Shown: positions 11,702 through 23,887 of the stretch, one piece after another
How positions within the stretch are numbered: the stretch's first letter is position 1
How the letters are laid out: every line of letters begins with the position of its first letter
DNA from: Pegea sp. RAD2-039
Taxonomy: Eukaryota > Chordata > Thaliacea > Salpida > Salpidae
Assembly (NCBI GenBank): GCA_034620365.1
Contig: JAQGEQ010000140.1
Span: 62,001 to 126,000 of the forward strand
Length of the DNA stretch: 64,000 nucleotides
Direction of reading: 5' to 3'
Notes under the pieces: generated by a model
Seen by the model: only the letters and a program-made list of their open reading frames with translations
Told to the model about the DNA's origin: nothing
The model's database searches: none
Position numbers and translations under genes: made by a program

Positions 11702-14211
11702 CTAATTATTAAATTTTTTTACACTAATTCATTAGCTTGGTGTTTGATGAGTCTAAACTGTTACCTCTTGATAACTCGTGCAATATACATCAAAATTAAG
11801 CTTTTAGTTTATACAATAAAAGACAACTACTGATCTATATTTAATTAGCTTACACAGATAAATGTTGATGTGTGTTTTTATGTCAATGCTATTTATTACT
11901 TCCTTATCTTTTTACTTCTAACATCTTTTTTTTTATCAAGTTTTGGTGTAATATTTACGAGTATGTTCTGAAGTATTATGTTAAGATTGATTGTTTTGCA
12001 TGCTTTCTACTTGTTGTTTTATACCTTCCTTCATATTTTATACATATTTAAACTTTATTTTTTTTGTAAATATTATTTTATAAAAGAAACTTTTCAGTAT
12101 ATTTGAATATATTTGTAAAAAAGCTTGAAACAAAGATCTAATATAAAAAATAAATTCAAAAGATGTCTGACCACAATTTGAAAACGATGATCTTTTTACA
12201 AAGACTTAATTGAATATTTTTCTTCATATCTAAACTCACGATCAACCATCTACAGAATTAATCTTTCACTTTTAAAAGATCTTTAGATGTATTTAACTAC
12301 TTCAAACATATAGATGTATTTATAATCATTTATTAACAGTCATCAGTAGAGTCAAGATTTTTTCAAACTCTCATCAAAATCCCAACTTTACAAAGCTACA
12401 AAAAGTACTTCACAACAACTAGAGTTGTTTCAACATTTTCAAAAAGTATAAAAACCGAATTTCTTCTTTTGTACAAAAAATAGAAACTCATTAATATGAA
12501 TTATTATTATTATTATCATTATATGAATTAGGATAAATACTTTAACAAAATCTTTAAAAAGTATTTGAGTAAAATTTTAGATAGACTATTAAAACTGATT
12601 TAGAAAACTTAACACATTTACAAACCAAATGGTGGCAAGGTGGTTTGAGAAGCCATAACTGGCGTAAAAGAAATCTGGAGTTGATGACCTATCGCTTTTG
12701 AAGACGCTGAACACCAAGATATCAGCTTTGAAACCAAAATCAGTAAACAACGACGTTTTCCTTTCCTGTTCGAGTCATCTTACTGCTCAACAAGTATATG
12801 AAATTGAAGAAAGTGCAAAAGAGCAATCTGTAGCACCAAGAGCATGCCTTCAAGCTTATGATTCAATTATATGCAAAAACAGATCAGTATGGATTACTAC
12901 TTCATTCAAAATAAGACATTTTTCAATCAACAGTTTTATTTGGGGGCTACCTAGAGACATATATAAGGAGTATCTTGCTGTTAATGAAAATGGCAATATT
13001 CACAATGATGGTGGAGAACTTCTATCTTTTTCTATGTTTTAAAGTCTTTAAGTTCCAGAATAATTTTCTGAATATTCTCTTTATCCTGACGTTCTATAAA
13101 ACATGAGTTTTTTTTCTTATCATGCTTCTTTCCTGATCTTTACACGAATTTTAAGTAACTTTTTTGAAACATTAATAACCAAAGTTTGTTTTCCTGTCAC
13201 ATGTCACAATAACAACGTAAAAAAGCGATTTAATTTTCTTTGTTGCCGAAATTCATCTCAAGTTAAATAACCTAAAAAATTAATCTGATAAATCAAACAA
13301 GGGTTTTATGTCGGATGATTTTTTAATTATCTTGTAACCCTTCTAAGCTTTCACGATGCCAGTTGCTTTAAGAGTTACACATTTGTTGCTGAGATCATCA
13401 GATCATTGTAATCTTTTTCCTCCCTAGATACAGTGCCCTGATATTGTGGTTCTTTAAAGATTTCATGTTTTGGCATCTTAATCAAAAATCATGAAGATTT
13501 GATGAGCTACAACTTAAAGACGTCATTGGTGCTGTACTAGATTCAGAACCAACTTGATGGATATATGATTAAGATGAATCGAGACTATTAATCGAGAATG
13601 TTACTACAAGAGCTAGTCGTTAAAGAACTTAACTTCTAATTTAAATATTCTATACAATTCTAGATATAATTAAATGTTTACATTTCAAAGTTTATCATTC
13701 AAATTATACTTATGTTATCTACACAAATATTTTTAGATATTTGTAATGTTGTTTTAAGAATTTGATTTAGAAATAAAATCTTTTAAAAAAAGCTAATTTG
13801 GTGTATTTTTTAAATTAAGTTAAACATTTAGAAATAAAAGGTAGAAAGTACTTGAAATTCTGTGTTAGACAAAATATTAGTTACTTAGTTATTAGTTACT
13901 CAACCAAAAACATGTCAGCATATATAACATAGTAAGAAGTTTTTTAATTAAATGTGTCCACCAGTTGTATCTGCGCTTTTGGAGGATTAGTTTTGGGACC
14001 TAATCCAGTAAGATATGTCGTTGGTTACAATAAAGACTTCAGTACGAGTTCCAAAAGTGCTTTTTATTTTGATGATATAAACAAAAGCATACATCAAGTG
14101 AAAATAAAACACCAAATTTAAAAATTAATTAAATTTATACAAAGAAATCAGAATGATATGCGAGTTACTTGCATCAGATATAAAACTAATTTCTAAAATA
14201 AAGTTGTTTGT
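11702..14211. other. Intergenic, mostly non-coding
   Basis: AT-rich spacer between the FBXO45-like gene and POLA2. Its only sizeable open frame is at 12,667-13,042 and is described separately. Slightly less AT-rich DNA at 13,320-13,620 and 13,950-14,100 has short open stretches on both strands, but no splice-consistent model or recognisable motif. Confidence 0.5.
12667..13042 (+). CDS. Unrecognised ORF, possible gene fragment
   Basis: An open frame of about 125 codons follows an in-frame TAA at about 12,664 and ends at TAA 13,040-13,042. It has no in-frame ATG at its beginning, so it would have to be an internal or last exon, or a decayed gene. The composition is protein-like (SSHLTAQQVYEIEESAKEQS, a run of Cys, Trp and aromatic residues, GELLSFSMF at the end) and unlike the AT-rich flanks. 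I cannot assign a family. It sits about 1 kb after FBXO45 and 1.2 kb after the POLA2 stop, so it could be a separate small gene or the relic of a mobile element. Confidence 0.3.
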
Positions 14212-15939
14212 TCAAATTTTAACTATTTTCGAAATACAACCAATTTGGCTTTTATCAGAATCTCCCACATTCAGTAATAAATGAGCATAAGTGCCACCAC
14301 TTGAACCTTTAGAAAGCTTACCAGGATTCACAAAAACTCTTCCATTTAATGTCTTAACAAAACATCTTAAATCCGATGACACAATTAGAATATGGGGGAG
14401 AGAAGTCATCTTACATTGAAACTCAGCGTTCACCCAATCAACAGGTAAGTTGTCGTGTGCCGGATAAACAGGATAAAAATTCCGATTATCAACAAGTTGA
14501 GACATCAATCTCAACCTTCTGTCAAGTTTTTTTGTTGTAGATGGACAGGATATCTCGTTAGCTCCCATATGCATTAATACATCTGTAGATGTAGATCCAA
14601 TAATCACTCCGCCAATCTTTAGTAAGCATGGATCTGGGGCGAAAAGTGAAAATAAGGACTTTGTTTTAGTTTTGTAAGGAGGTTGAGGGAAGACTGGATG
14701 ATGAAAGATATCTTTTTGAGAAGGTAAAAATACAAGTTGAGTAAAATCTTCTAATTCACTACAAACATATGAGATCCATTGTTGACTAATCTCATTAATA
14801 TTTCCATCTAATTGATTGTTTCTAATAATTTGATGATTTTCATCCAGCAATGGACCCAATAACAAGGTAACATCTGGTTTGTTTTCTTTAACTAATGTAA
14901 TGAAATCCAAAAGTGGTTCATAACTTAGCGAATCAGAAGTTGTAAAAGGCCCAGATGCGACCATTATAGAAATTCTAGATTCATTTTCAACCATTTCATC
15001 TGATTTTGAAACTTTCATATTCCCTTCTGGAGCTTTTAAATATAACATTTCTTCAGCAATAAAATTAGCTCCAGTTGGATTTATACCTGTAAATGCAGCA
15101 ATTTGACCTTTGAATAATGATACATCTGTTAGTTTACTAATATCAACAGTAACACTGCGACCAGAAGAGTTTACAATATCACCAACAAGAACAACAGTAT
15201 TTGGTGAAAGTTTGTGGGCTCCTTCAGCAGCAATTCGACCAACAATTGTAACAGAATTTTGACTTGGTTGTCTGCAAGGAAAGAAACTTTCAATTTCTTT
15301 ATTTCCTTCTAAAATATCTTCTGAAGATAACTCGATATTATCATTGAAACTATCAGATAAATGCACAATTTTTTGAAACATATAAGTTTCTTTTTTAAAC
15401 TCTTGTAAGAGTTCTGCCATAAACTTTTTAGTTGAAATGTTTTTCCATGAAAGTGAAGAACTGTTTTCTTGATTTTCAATTAAAAGTTGAAGAACTTCAC
15501 CAGAATCACAGCGATTTGAATAATCTTGTGAATATTTTGTAGAAAATGGTGATTTTGATGGTGTTTTCATATTAGGTGACTCAAAACCTGCAACTTGTTT
15601 AGATTTTGATATGATAACAGGACTAAGATAAGTTTCAAACACCTCCACATTCGTACATTTCTGTTTTAATGGTGAAAAAAAATCTTTAGAATTTTCTGTG
15701 GGTTTCTTCTCATCTACTTTGAAATGAGAACTTTTTAAAAACTTATTAAAACTATCCAGAGTCGATTCATTGATTGAACAAGAGTTATTTTGACTTTGAA
15801 AGGCAAGCCATTCATCAACAATATTTTCAACGTTAAGTTCATATAATGAACAAAAATCAAGTAGCTTATAGGCATCAGTATCTTGAACTTCAATTTCAAA
15901 CTCAGAAAAACTACTTTTTATTGATCCAATTGAAATCAT
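14212..15939 (-). CDS. POLA2: DNA polymerase alpha subunit B, single exon, 575 aa
   Basis: This is the regulatory B subunit of the DNA polymerase alpha-primase complex, which starts DNA synthesis in the nucleus. The first ~80 residues match the small helical N-terminal domain and are followed by a low-conservation Ser-rich linker. The OB-fold region is at about residues 225-310 (VGRIAAEGAHKLSPNTVVLV). The calcineurin-like phosphoesterase fold, inactive in this family, covers about 325-575, with VASGPFTTSD, LLLGPLLDENH, LVFLPSQKD, FYPVYPAHDN and FVNPGKL...GGTYAH. Human POLA2 is about 598 aa, so the protein looks complete. The ATG at 15,937-15,939 starts directly with the N-terminal domain. No intron interrupts the coding region, unlike every other intact gene here. 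A possible 5'-UTR acceptor (TTTTTTAG) lies about 40 bases upstream. Confidence 0.96.
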   Translation of the reverse strand: MISIGSIKSSFSEFEIEVQDTDAYKLLDFCSLYELNVENIVDEWLAFQSQNNSCSINESTLDSFNKFLKSSHFKVDEKKPTENSKDFFSPLKQKCTNVEVFETYLSPVIISKSKQVAGFESPNMKTPSKSPFSTKYSQDYSNRCDSGEVLQLLIENQENSSSLSWKNISTKKFMAELLQEFKKETYMFQKIVHLSDSFNDNIELSSEDILEGNKEIESFFPCRQPSQNSVTIVGRIAAEGAHKLSPNTVVLVGDIVNSSGRSVTVDISKLTDVSLFKGQIAAFTGINPTGANFIAEEMLYLKAPEGNMKVSKSDEMVENESRISIMVASGPFTTSDSLSYEPLLDFITLVKENKPDVTLLLGPLLDENHQIIRNNQLDGNINEISQQWISYVCSELEDFTQLVFLPSQKDIFHHPVFPQPPYKTKTKSLFSLFAPDPCLLKIGGVIIGSTSTDVLMHMGANEISCPSTTKKLDRRLRLMSQLVDNRNFYPVYPAHDNLPVDWVNAEFQCKMTSLPHILIVSSDLRCFVKTLNGRVFVNPGKLSKGSSGGTYAHLLLNVGDSDKSQIGCISKIVKI

Positions 15940-17256
15940 TTTGACAAATAGTCGAATTACAAACTAAAACCACCTAAAAAACATAAAATATCACTTAAAA
16001 TAAACCAAAACAACTAATATATACTTATATAGTTTATTTTATATTATATACCAATAAAAACTATAAATTATCCGAAATTTCTTTAATAAAAATTAAAAAA
16101 ATTAAAACTGAACAAAAGGAATATTATTTTAAAGTTTGAACTTGGATAAAAAAAATTTATGTTTATTTAAAGATATAAAAACATTAAAAACTACAGAAGT
16201 TGTATAATTATAAAATACACCAAGAAAAATAAGTTGAAGCAGCCAAAAAATATATAATAACTTCAATTAAAAAAATTATAAATAATTCATTTATTACAAC
16301 AAAAAAACATATAATTATGAGTTATAAAAAAAAATAAAAATTAATAAATAATATAATTTAAAAAACTATCTTAAGATTAAAAACCATTTTAGAATTAAAT
16401 AAAAGATAATTGGAAAGTTTTGAATAATAACTTTTACTTTCAATATTAGTATAAAATTAATATAAAATAATATAGTTAATATAAGTTTTATAAAAGCTTA
16501 ATGACCAAACATAATATAAATACTTGTAGTATTAAGTAATTATAACAAAAAAATCGAAAAATTGATTTAATATTATCACCAAATTTAAATAACTCAAAGA
16601 TAAACTTATTGATCAAAAAATAAACTTTCGCGGGAAAGGCATTCTCGAGAATTTATTAAATATTTATTGTTCAGCATTCAAATGCAAGATGAGGATTCTG
16701 TTCATTTTGTCTTAATTTTAAATAGAAATTATAATCAGAATATAAATTTAATGGTTGAATATAAAAAAATTATAAAAATGTTCAACAAATCTATATTTAC
16801 TGATTAAACAAATATTCAGAATTTAAATACCTTTCAATATACTTTTTATTTATTAAGTTTTACAGCAAGTTTGGTTTAGTTTATAGTACTTAGGCTTTAT
16901 CAGTAAAAAAATGATTTTTGTGACTCTTTAAAGAGAGTTTAAAGTCAAAACTAAAAGAAAGTAAAAGTTTTATAGTAATTGATCAAAAAGCAATGGTTAC
17001 AATTGTTGAAAACAATACGTAATATTTGATAGATTTTGGTGTTTTACATTAATAGCTAAATGACAAAATCTAGTCATGAAATAGCTCCAATAACCTGTAA
17101 GTTTGGTTCAAATTCTTTTTACACCAAAAATTTAAAGTTAGTTGATTAGATTGAGCAATTTGGTCTTTAATACTATCAGTTATTTCTCTCATATTTAATT
17201 TCTGGAAAGATCTTACATTTGATGATGCTTCTAGCATTTATATCTTAATAGTAATT
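15940..17256. other. AT-rich intergenic DNA
   Basis: Extremely A/T-rich sequence upstream of POLA2. It must hold the POLA2 promoter, but I see no specific element, ORF or repeat. Confidence 0.5.
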
Positions 17257-17548
17257 TATTTATTTATTACAATAAATGTGAAGGAGGGTGCCTAAAAAGA
17301 GCACCTCTCGCTAACACACATTCTCACAAATAACATCTATTTAGCCAAAAATATAGAAAGTAAATGATGTAACACATGGTACTTCAGTAGTCCTCAAAGC
17401 ATAAAACAGTGAATAATTACATAGAATTATAATGATAATAATAAAAAGTGAAAAATAATCAAAGTTTAGAAATGGAATATTGGCAATATAATAACGGTTC
17501 AACTTCTGCTTGAACAACTCGAGTGATTTTGACAAATTGTAAAAGTTT
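17257..17548 (-). mobile_element. 5'-truncated non-LTR retrotransposon 3' end
   Basis: Read on the minus strand, this stretch matches the 3' part of the LINE at 51.5-52.4 kb. It starts inside the reverse-transcriptase C-terminus (MSKSLELFKQKLNRYY, parallel to MSKSLVLFKKS there) and ends with a shared 3' UTR. The 85 bases 17,257-17,341 are almost identical, including a hairpin with arms GGTGC/GCACC and a tail of ATAA/TAAA repeats. The 64-codon open frame at 17,341-17,535 is this remnant and not a host gene. Truncation at the 5' end is the usual result of incomplete target-primed reverse transcription. Confidence 0.8.
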
Positions 17549-19122
17549 TGACATAAATGAAACTACAATATATTTAATGCATATTTATAATCAATATTTT
17601 GTTTATTTAGAAATGGCTTTTTACAGTCTTATTTTTCTTACATTTCTTTATTTATTTTTGCTTAAACTTTTTTAACCAAATAATAATTACAAATAAATGT
17701 TTTAGTCATAATATTTCGAGTAAATCGGTTATCGTATTAACTTTTGTAAATAAAAAGTTTAATTTTAATATAATTTAAGTAAATTTTCCAAGATTTATTT
17801 TATCACGAATTGATATTTTGTTTACAAAATTAAAATCAATAAAATAATTTTAGGTAAAATCTAAAAAAACACATTATGATATATATAGAGAGCTTGATTT
17901 TGAGTCTATATATTCTAGAATTAAATTTTAGATTCTTGATTAATTTTTATTCTAATAATCTAAATTCTTTCAATTTTTAAATAACACAGAAACACAACAA
18001 CAATAAAACATTTCTTTAAAGGTTATGAAAATAAATTAAATAAATGAATGTTGATTATAAATTATTTGATCAACCAATTATAAGTGGTTTATAATATTTT
18101 ATATTTAAATAAATAATAACAAAATATAAGAATGCTTGTTAGAAACGATTATATTTTTACTGAAACAAGTTGTAGGAAAATGTTGAATAGATTTATTTAA
18201 ACTTGAAAACTAGTATTTTTGGTAATTGTTCAATTCAAACGATTTATTAATTATGACTTATCATGTTGAATATATGTTAATTTAACAGCTTTTTTAGTGT
18301 GTTCTTCACGAAAAATCACAAAACTAATAAAAATCTTAAACTTCTGAAAATATGTGACTATTTTTAGATAACTTGATTAGTTAAATTAAAAAAGTAAGTG
18401 TGGAAAGAAAACGATGTCGTTTTTGTAAGAAGAAAATTTACAGCTTCTACTTATTTCTATTTATAGATTTAAAGAATTGCCATCAATAGCTAAATACTTG
18501 ATTTTAACTGTATTATATTGAAAGCACTTAAGTTGAAGAAAAGACGCTCTTTAAGTTGCAGTTGTAGAAGACGAAAGAAAATTATCAAATGTTAAAAACA
18601 TCAGAATTAGGAATAAGTATATTTTAATGGGTACTTTGGCTTAGTAGCAGTTACAGGATATTCATCTAATTAAACATGACAAAAATATTAAAATGTTTTC
18701 TTGAAAACCGATAAAAAATGTCAAAAAGAATTTGACAGAAGAAAATGAATTCTTATTTTATCGCTAATTAAATGAACTACAAACTCACATATATTGATTT
18801 ATAAAAAAACATTTTTATATGAAAATAATATTTAATTATATATAAGAATTGTCAAGAACAAACAACGCTAAAAGTATCGCAAACAAAATTACAAAAAAAT
18901 AAAGAAATTGTAAAAAAAAATAAATTTTGAAAGAATAGTTATGATATGAAGTTAGAAATAATAGAATGTAAAGAGAAAAAAACGAATTGTTTGTAATCTC
19001 TTTATATATTTTGTCAAATGGTTCAATTAAAGTTTTTTTAAAAATCTATATGGTAAAGAAAGTAATAAAAAAAAATTGAAATTAATTCTATCGAAAAAAC
19101 TTAACAAAGATAGAAAAAGAAT
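17549..19122. other. AT-rich intergenic DNA
   Basis: No gene, RNA or repeat was recognised. It separates the truncated LINE from the 3' end of the ZIP transporter gene. Confidence 0.5.
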
Positions 19123-22100
19123 CTATTGAAGAGCGTTGATAAGATCATCTTCATATAATGCTAGAAGGAGCATTATGGCCCAGCCTAAAAATAATCCCAA
19201 ATTTTGTACAACAAATTGTAATATTGGTTGTGAAGTTTTTTCTCCAATCATTTCATGCATCTAAAAGTTTTTTGAAGATTAAAAACAATTTAACTATTAC
19301 CACTATTCAATTAAAATATATTCAACATTTAACGAATAAGATCAGGAAATTAATCGTGGAAAATTCTATATTAATTTGTTTAATTAAACTTTAATTAAAA
19401 ATTAAATCGTGACTTTTATGATCTTGGTTTTAAAGTTTAAAAAGATTATTTCTAACTTCCAGTCTTCGTGAGTTTAAAGAGTGTTTGGTATCAATCCAAA
19501 TTAGTCATGTTGATGAATTAGCTAAGTATTGAAATTAACTTTGGAAAACTACTTAAATATATATATTTTTCGATCAAAAAATAATTCTGGCGCATAAAAT
19601 TAAAAGGACATTTTGTCAACTTACGACATCTACTAATGATATATATAAAAACATTCCCGCAATAACAGCCAGCAACCACTGCTGTGCATCTCCTTGCTCT
19701 GCAATGGTTAGTCCAACGTAAAGTCCGATAAACGCAAAGCAGGCTGCTAAGAAGTTCATTAACAAAGCTTTCCATTTCGACATTCCATTTTGTAAATAAA
19801 TCGCAAAGTCACCTGATAAACAACAAAAGTTTAATAACATCATCTACTGTTAATCATAAGTCACCGAATTCATGTGGAAGCTCGTGACAAAAGATTGCAA
19901 AAGAAGTCCCAACTCCAGAAACCCAACTTGTACTAAAAGCTGCTCCTAAAGCAATCCCATCACCGAAGTTGTGAAGAGCATCTCCAATCCAAACCATGCA
20001 TCCCACTGCAGTTATCCCTGAAGACAAATTTCATAAAGTCTTTTTAGTGCCACCCTCATTATTATGAAAGTTGAAACCAATCAGTAAAATCAGTAAATAA
20101 ATCATCAAAATAGTAATTCGCTAGAGGCTATATAAAGTCTTTTGAAATGTTATGATTCGAGTAAATTAGAATTCATTCAAACAGTTGTATACTCACCCCA
20201 AAAAAAGGGTTGTTTCGTGTCTGTGTTATTGTTGCTATTTTGGTTCTGTAACAAAAAGTGATTTAATTTCTGTTTCAATTGATAAAGATGGCTCTACTTG
20301 ATGTGTGTCTACCATGTTTGGGTGTTTTTCAGCTTGAACTTCACCATTTTCTAAGTCTTCATCACCTAGTTTTGGATTTGGATTTGCAATAACCGAGAAA
20401 CAGGTAATTCGGTGAGTTTTTATTCCAGAGTGATTATCATCTAAACCATCACCATTAAGTGTATCATCGTCAGGGTGACGATGGAACGCTATTTTCGACT
20501 GCATTAAACATAACAAGTTGCTATTCAGTCAAATTATTGCAAAATTTCATTCATGCTGAATTTACAAACAAAATGCTTTTACAACAAAAAGGCCGACAAT
20601 AAAATTAAAGCAATTCAAAGTACTTAGGTTTAAGAAGTTATGTGAACCATGTCATATTATGCTCAAATTTTATTAAAAGAGTCCTTAGCAGTTCATGTTT
20701 AATTTGTTTTTTAAATAGAATCAAATGTTCTTTCTTTTATGTTTAACACTCCAAACAACAATAGCTTTAAAAGCTTTTGATTTATTCAAGTAAGTTACCA
20801 ATTAGTCAGCTGTTAAACTCAAGTACGTAAACCTAGCAACAAGCATCTCTACTTTACCTGACATTTGATTCAGTAAATACAAGTACTTTGGTTTAAAGCA
20901 AACAAAAGTAAAACTTGCCAACAAATAAATTACAATTTTCTAATTCACTTACATCTGATAACTGATTCCATAATTTCAAAATGTTTTCAAACAAGAAGAA
21001 AATATAAATTCCAGAAACCACCACAAGAAGTTTCCAGACATACATCTTATCTTCTTCTTCATGATCTTCATGATCTTCATGCTCTCCTGTCGAGTGATTA
21101 TGAAGTCCTAAAACCTAAAAAACGTAACATGAGTTTTTGGAAGAAAAATAAATGATCTTACCTGTGGCAAAAGATGCAAAAGGGCATCACCACTCAAAGT
21201 CCCAATTCCTAAGGCGATAAAAAACTGCATCAATAGTTTGAAAGAGTTCTTATCGACTCCTTTGAAGACTGTGAGTCCGACAAATGCGAGCAAACTGATG
21301 ATAAACACCGAAGCAGTTCCGTATCCATATTCTAAAGTAAAGAAAATTACTGAAATTAATCTTGTTTTCATTGAGATGAACGCAATAACTTCATGTTTTG
21401 AAGTTTTTATAACTTAGTTTTTTTATTAAGTCTTTTAGGGATTATAAAGTTGTTGATAAACAAGAAGAAAGGTTTAAGTTTAAAACTAAATATTTAAAAT
21501 TCATTTAATTCATGAAATAAAACATGTTTTTTTTTGAAGAAGTTTATAATTTTACTTAAACTAAAATAACTATTAACATCTAAATCAAATTAGTTGAAAC
21601 ATTATTTCACTTTGTGCTGTTGTGTACATAGAGTCTGGTTCTTGATGATTAGCTTTTGTTTTTGGAGAACAAGCATCACTTAGAACTTGTTGTATAAGAA
21701 CTGGACATATTTCAAAAAATCCTTTTTTAGAAATAACTTTAGGTTCACTATCAGAGCCGAGTTCATTAAGAGCAATTGAAACGTATTCTTCGGATGAATA
21801 GCACTGAAATTAACATTTAAATTAAATTCATTTTGTTTATAAGTAAAGAAGACCTTTTCTGATAAAAGAGCTTCGTGATCTTCTTCTTCAGATCTTTTCC
21901 GGCGTGAGTGATCATGGTCATCATGGTCATCTTCATCAGGAGTTGTTCCTTGATTCCCAATACTTAAATCTTTCAGCAGTTGGGATAATTCTAGCAAATA
22001 TTTGTAGACATTAGATATTAGTTTCAAAAGAAAAGTAATTATCTCAATGAAGTAGGTTTAAGAATATTATTTGAATGTATAAATCTATAAAACTCAATCT

Positions 22101-23887
22101 CGACAAAGGCTTTCTGAAAAACGTTTATATCAGCATCTAATTTTTACTTCCACCTTGTATTGGTATAAACAGATTAATCTTAAGAGCAAAGATGTTCGTT
22201 TTTTTGTTCAAATTAAACTTGATATTTAAGAATAAATTGCAGACGACACTATGTATTACACACGGCCCTTTCCCCGCCAAAACCTTATCATCTTAAACGT
22301 TTTATTTACAAAACATAACGAGATATCAACTTTCAAATATGGTTGAATAAGAACTTTTTCAAAAAAGCCATCTGTTAAGATTTGAAAATAAAACAACTTT
22401 TATTTCCAGCTTTATTCGATGAAATCAAATTCATTAAAACATTACTTCACCTGGCTCAGTCAGCTGGTCTGTTGTGTTGTACATGGAAAAAATTTCTTCA
22501 ACTGTTTCTTGTGATGTTGGTAGAATACAACTTTTCTCTAAAAGTTTAACGACCAATTGAAGAAAGCTTTTATTAATTTCTTCTGTTGTGTTCAAGCATT
22601 TCTTTTCAAGTAAATCAGTAGAACTAAAACACTAAAATAAGATTATTTGTAAAAAAAACTTCATATGTTTGGTTTTGAAACTTTATTCAATTGCCTTTAT
22701 TCACCTTTTTGCTTGGATCTGAGGATATTTTTCCAGATGTTGATATCTTTTGTAAGATTTCGTTCATGTTAGATAAACAAATAGCTGTTTTTTGGATATC
22801 TGAACCTATCAAGACCAAGCTATAAATTAGTCGAAGCAACGAAATCATCGTAAATATTATGAATCAAAATATTAAAATAAATATTCAGAAAATTACAAAA
22901 TTTATCAATAATTTTACTAAAATTTAAAATTTTTGAAAAAGTGTAAATTTCTTGAAATTATCGAGTTGTTTTTTTTTTCGATTTTTAAAACAATTTTAGT
23001 TTGAAGAATTCGTTCAAACCTGAGCAGTCTTCATCTGATCTAATTTGTAGGTTTTGAATGATTTTTCTAAGAATAACATTAAATTGTGCTTCATTTACAA
23101 CAGAAGAAGAATTCAGAAAATTTTCAGCAGTGATGCACTTGAAATAAAAAATAGAAGTCAGCTTTTATCAGGTTTTGTAAACTGATCTTACATTTTCATT
23201 TAATTCTGAAAGTATCCATCTGACTGCAGAGATATCTAATCCCATTTTATCATTTGATCCAGATAATAAGATGAGTTTTTGAAACAGATCTTCATCCCCA
23301 TGATCATGATCTTCGTGATCTTCATCACTATGATCTTCATCACCATGATCTTCATCACTATGATCTTCATCACTATGATCTTCATCACTATGATCTTCAT
23401 CACCATGATCTTCATCACTATGATCTTCATCACCATGATCTTCATCACTATGATCTTCATCACTATGATCTTCATCAGTATGATCTTCATCACTATGATC
23501 TTCATCACCATGATCTTCATCACTATGATCTTCATCACTATGATCTTCATCACCATGATCTTCATCACCATGATCTTCATCACTATGATCTTCATCACTA
23601 TGATCTTCATCACCATGATCTTCATCACTATGATCTTCATCACCATGATCTTCATCACTATGATCTTCATCACTATGATCTTCATCACTATGATCTTCAT
23701 CACTATGATCTTCATCAATATGATCTTCATCAACATGACTTTCATCAAATATTTCTACAATATTATCCCGAACTTCAGGCTGTTCCACTTTAGTAACAAC
23801 TTCATTTGCTTTTCCTCTGTTTTCAAAGCTGAAGCAAAGTATTAGAAAAGAAATCCAGAGGAATACGAAAGTGAAAGATTTATTCAT
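19123..23887 (-). CDS. LIV-1 subfamily ZIP zinc transporter (ZIP4/ZIP12-like), 13 exons, 831 aa
   Basis: Exons, 5' to 3' on the minus strand: 23887-23192, 23137-23020, 22805-22705, 22631-22451, 21990-21854, 21803-21611, 21331-21162, 21114-20953, 20498-20313, 20269-20197, 20017-19865, 19812-19625, 19260-19123; 2,496 nt, all phases agree. It has a signal peptide ([15 protein letters not shown]), then an acidic/His repeat, then an ectodomain of cysteine-bracketed modules. One of these (CYSSEEY...[15 protein letters not shown]) is typical of ZIP4/8/12/14. The transmembrane part follows: [23 protein letters not shown], a short HED-rich loop, a variable cytosolic loop, [13 protein letters not shown] and HELPHE, then [19 protein letters not shown] rather than EELPHE favours ZIP4/12. 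Predicted role: zinc import across the plasma membrane or from vesicles into the cytosol. The 20313/20269 junction is the least certain, since a second in-phase donor exists nearby (GTAGAG after THQ). Confidence 0.88.
23310..23740 (-). repeat. Coding 15-bp minisatellite, 28 copies of xDEDH
   Basis: The first exon of the ZIP gene contains 28 consecutive 15-bp units encoding xDEDH, where x is Ser (most often), Gly, or once each Val, Ile and Thr. A degenerate tail (EDHDHGDED) follows. Near-identical units with third-base sharing show recent expansion by slippage or unequal exchange. The 15-bp period keeps the frame and leaves other frames open on both strands, so long spurious ORFs at 23,236-23,748 (-) and 23,279-23,845 (+) are shadows. 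The Asp/Glu/His content suits zinc binding on the outer face. Confidence 0.95.

Noticed and set aside
17341..17535. 64-codon minus-strand ORF as a host gene
   Set aside because: It aligns with the LINE reverse-transcriptase end at 52.1-52.25 kb and is followed by the LINE 3' UTR.
23236..23845. Long ORFs of MKIIV (minus) and MIFIT (plus) repeats over the ZIP minisatellite
   Set aside because: They are out-of-frame shadows of a 15-bp repeat that has no stop in those frames. The DEDH frame has the signal peptide and splices into the transporter.
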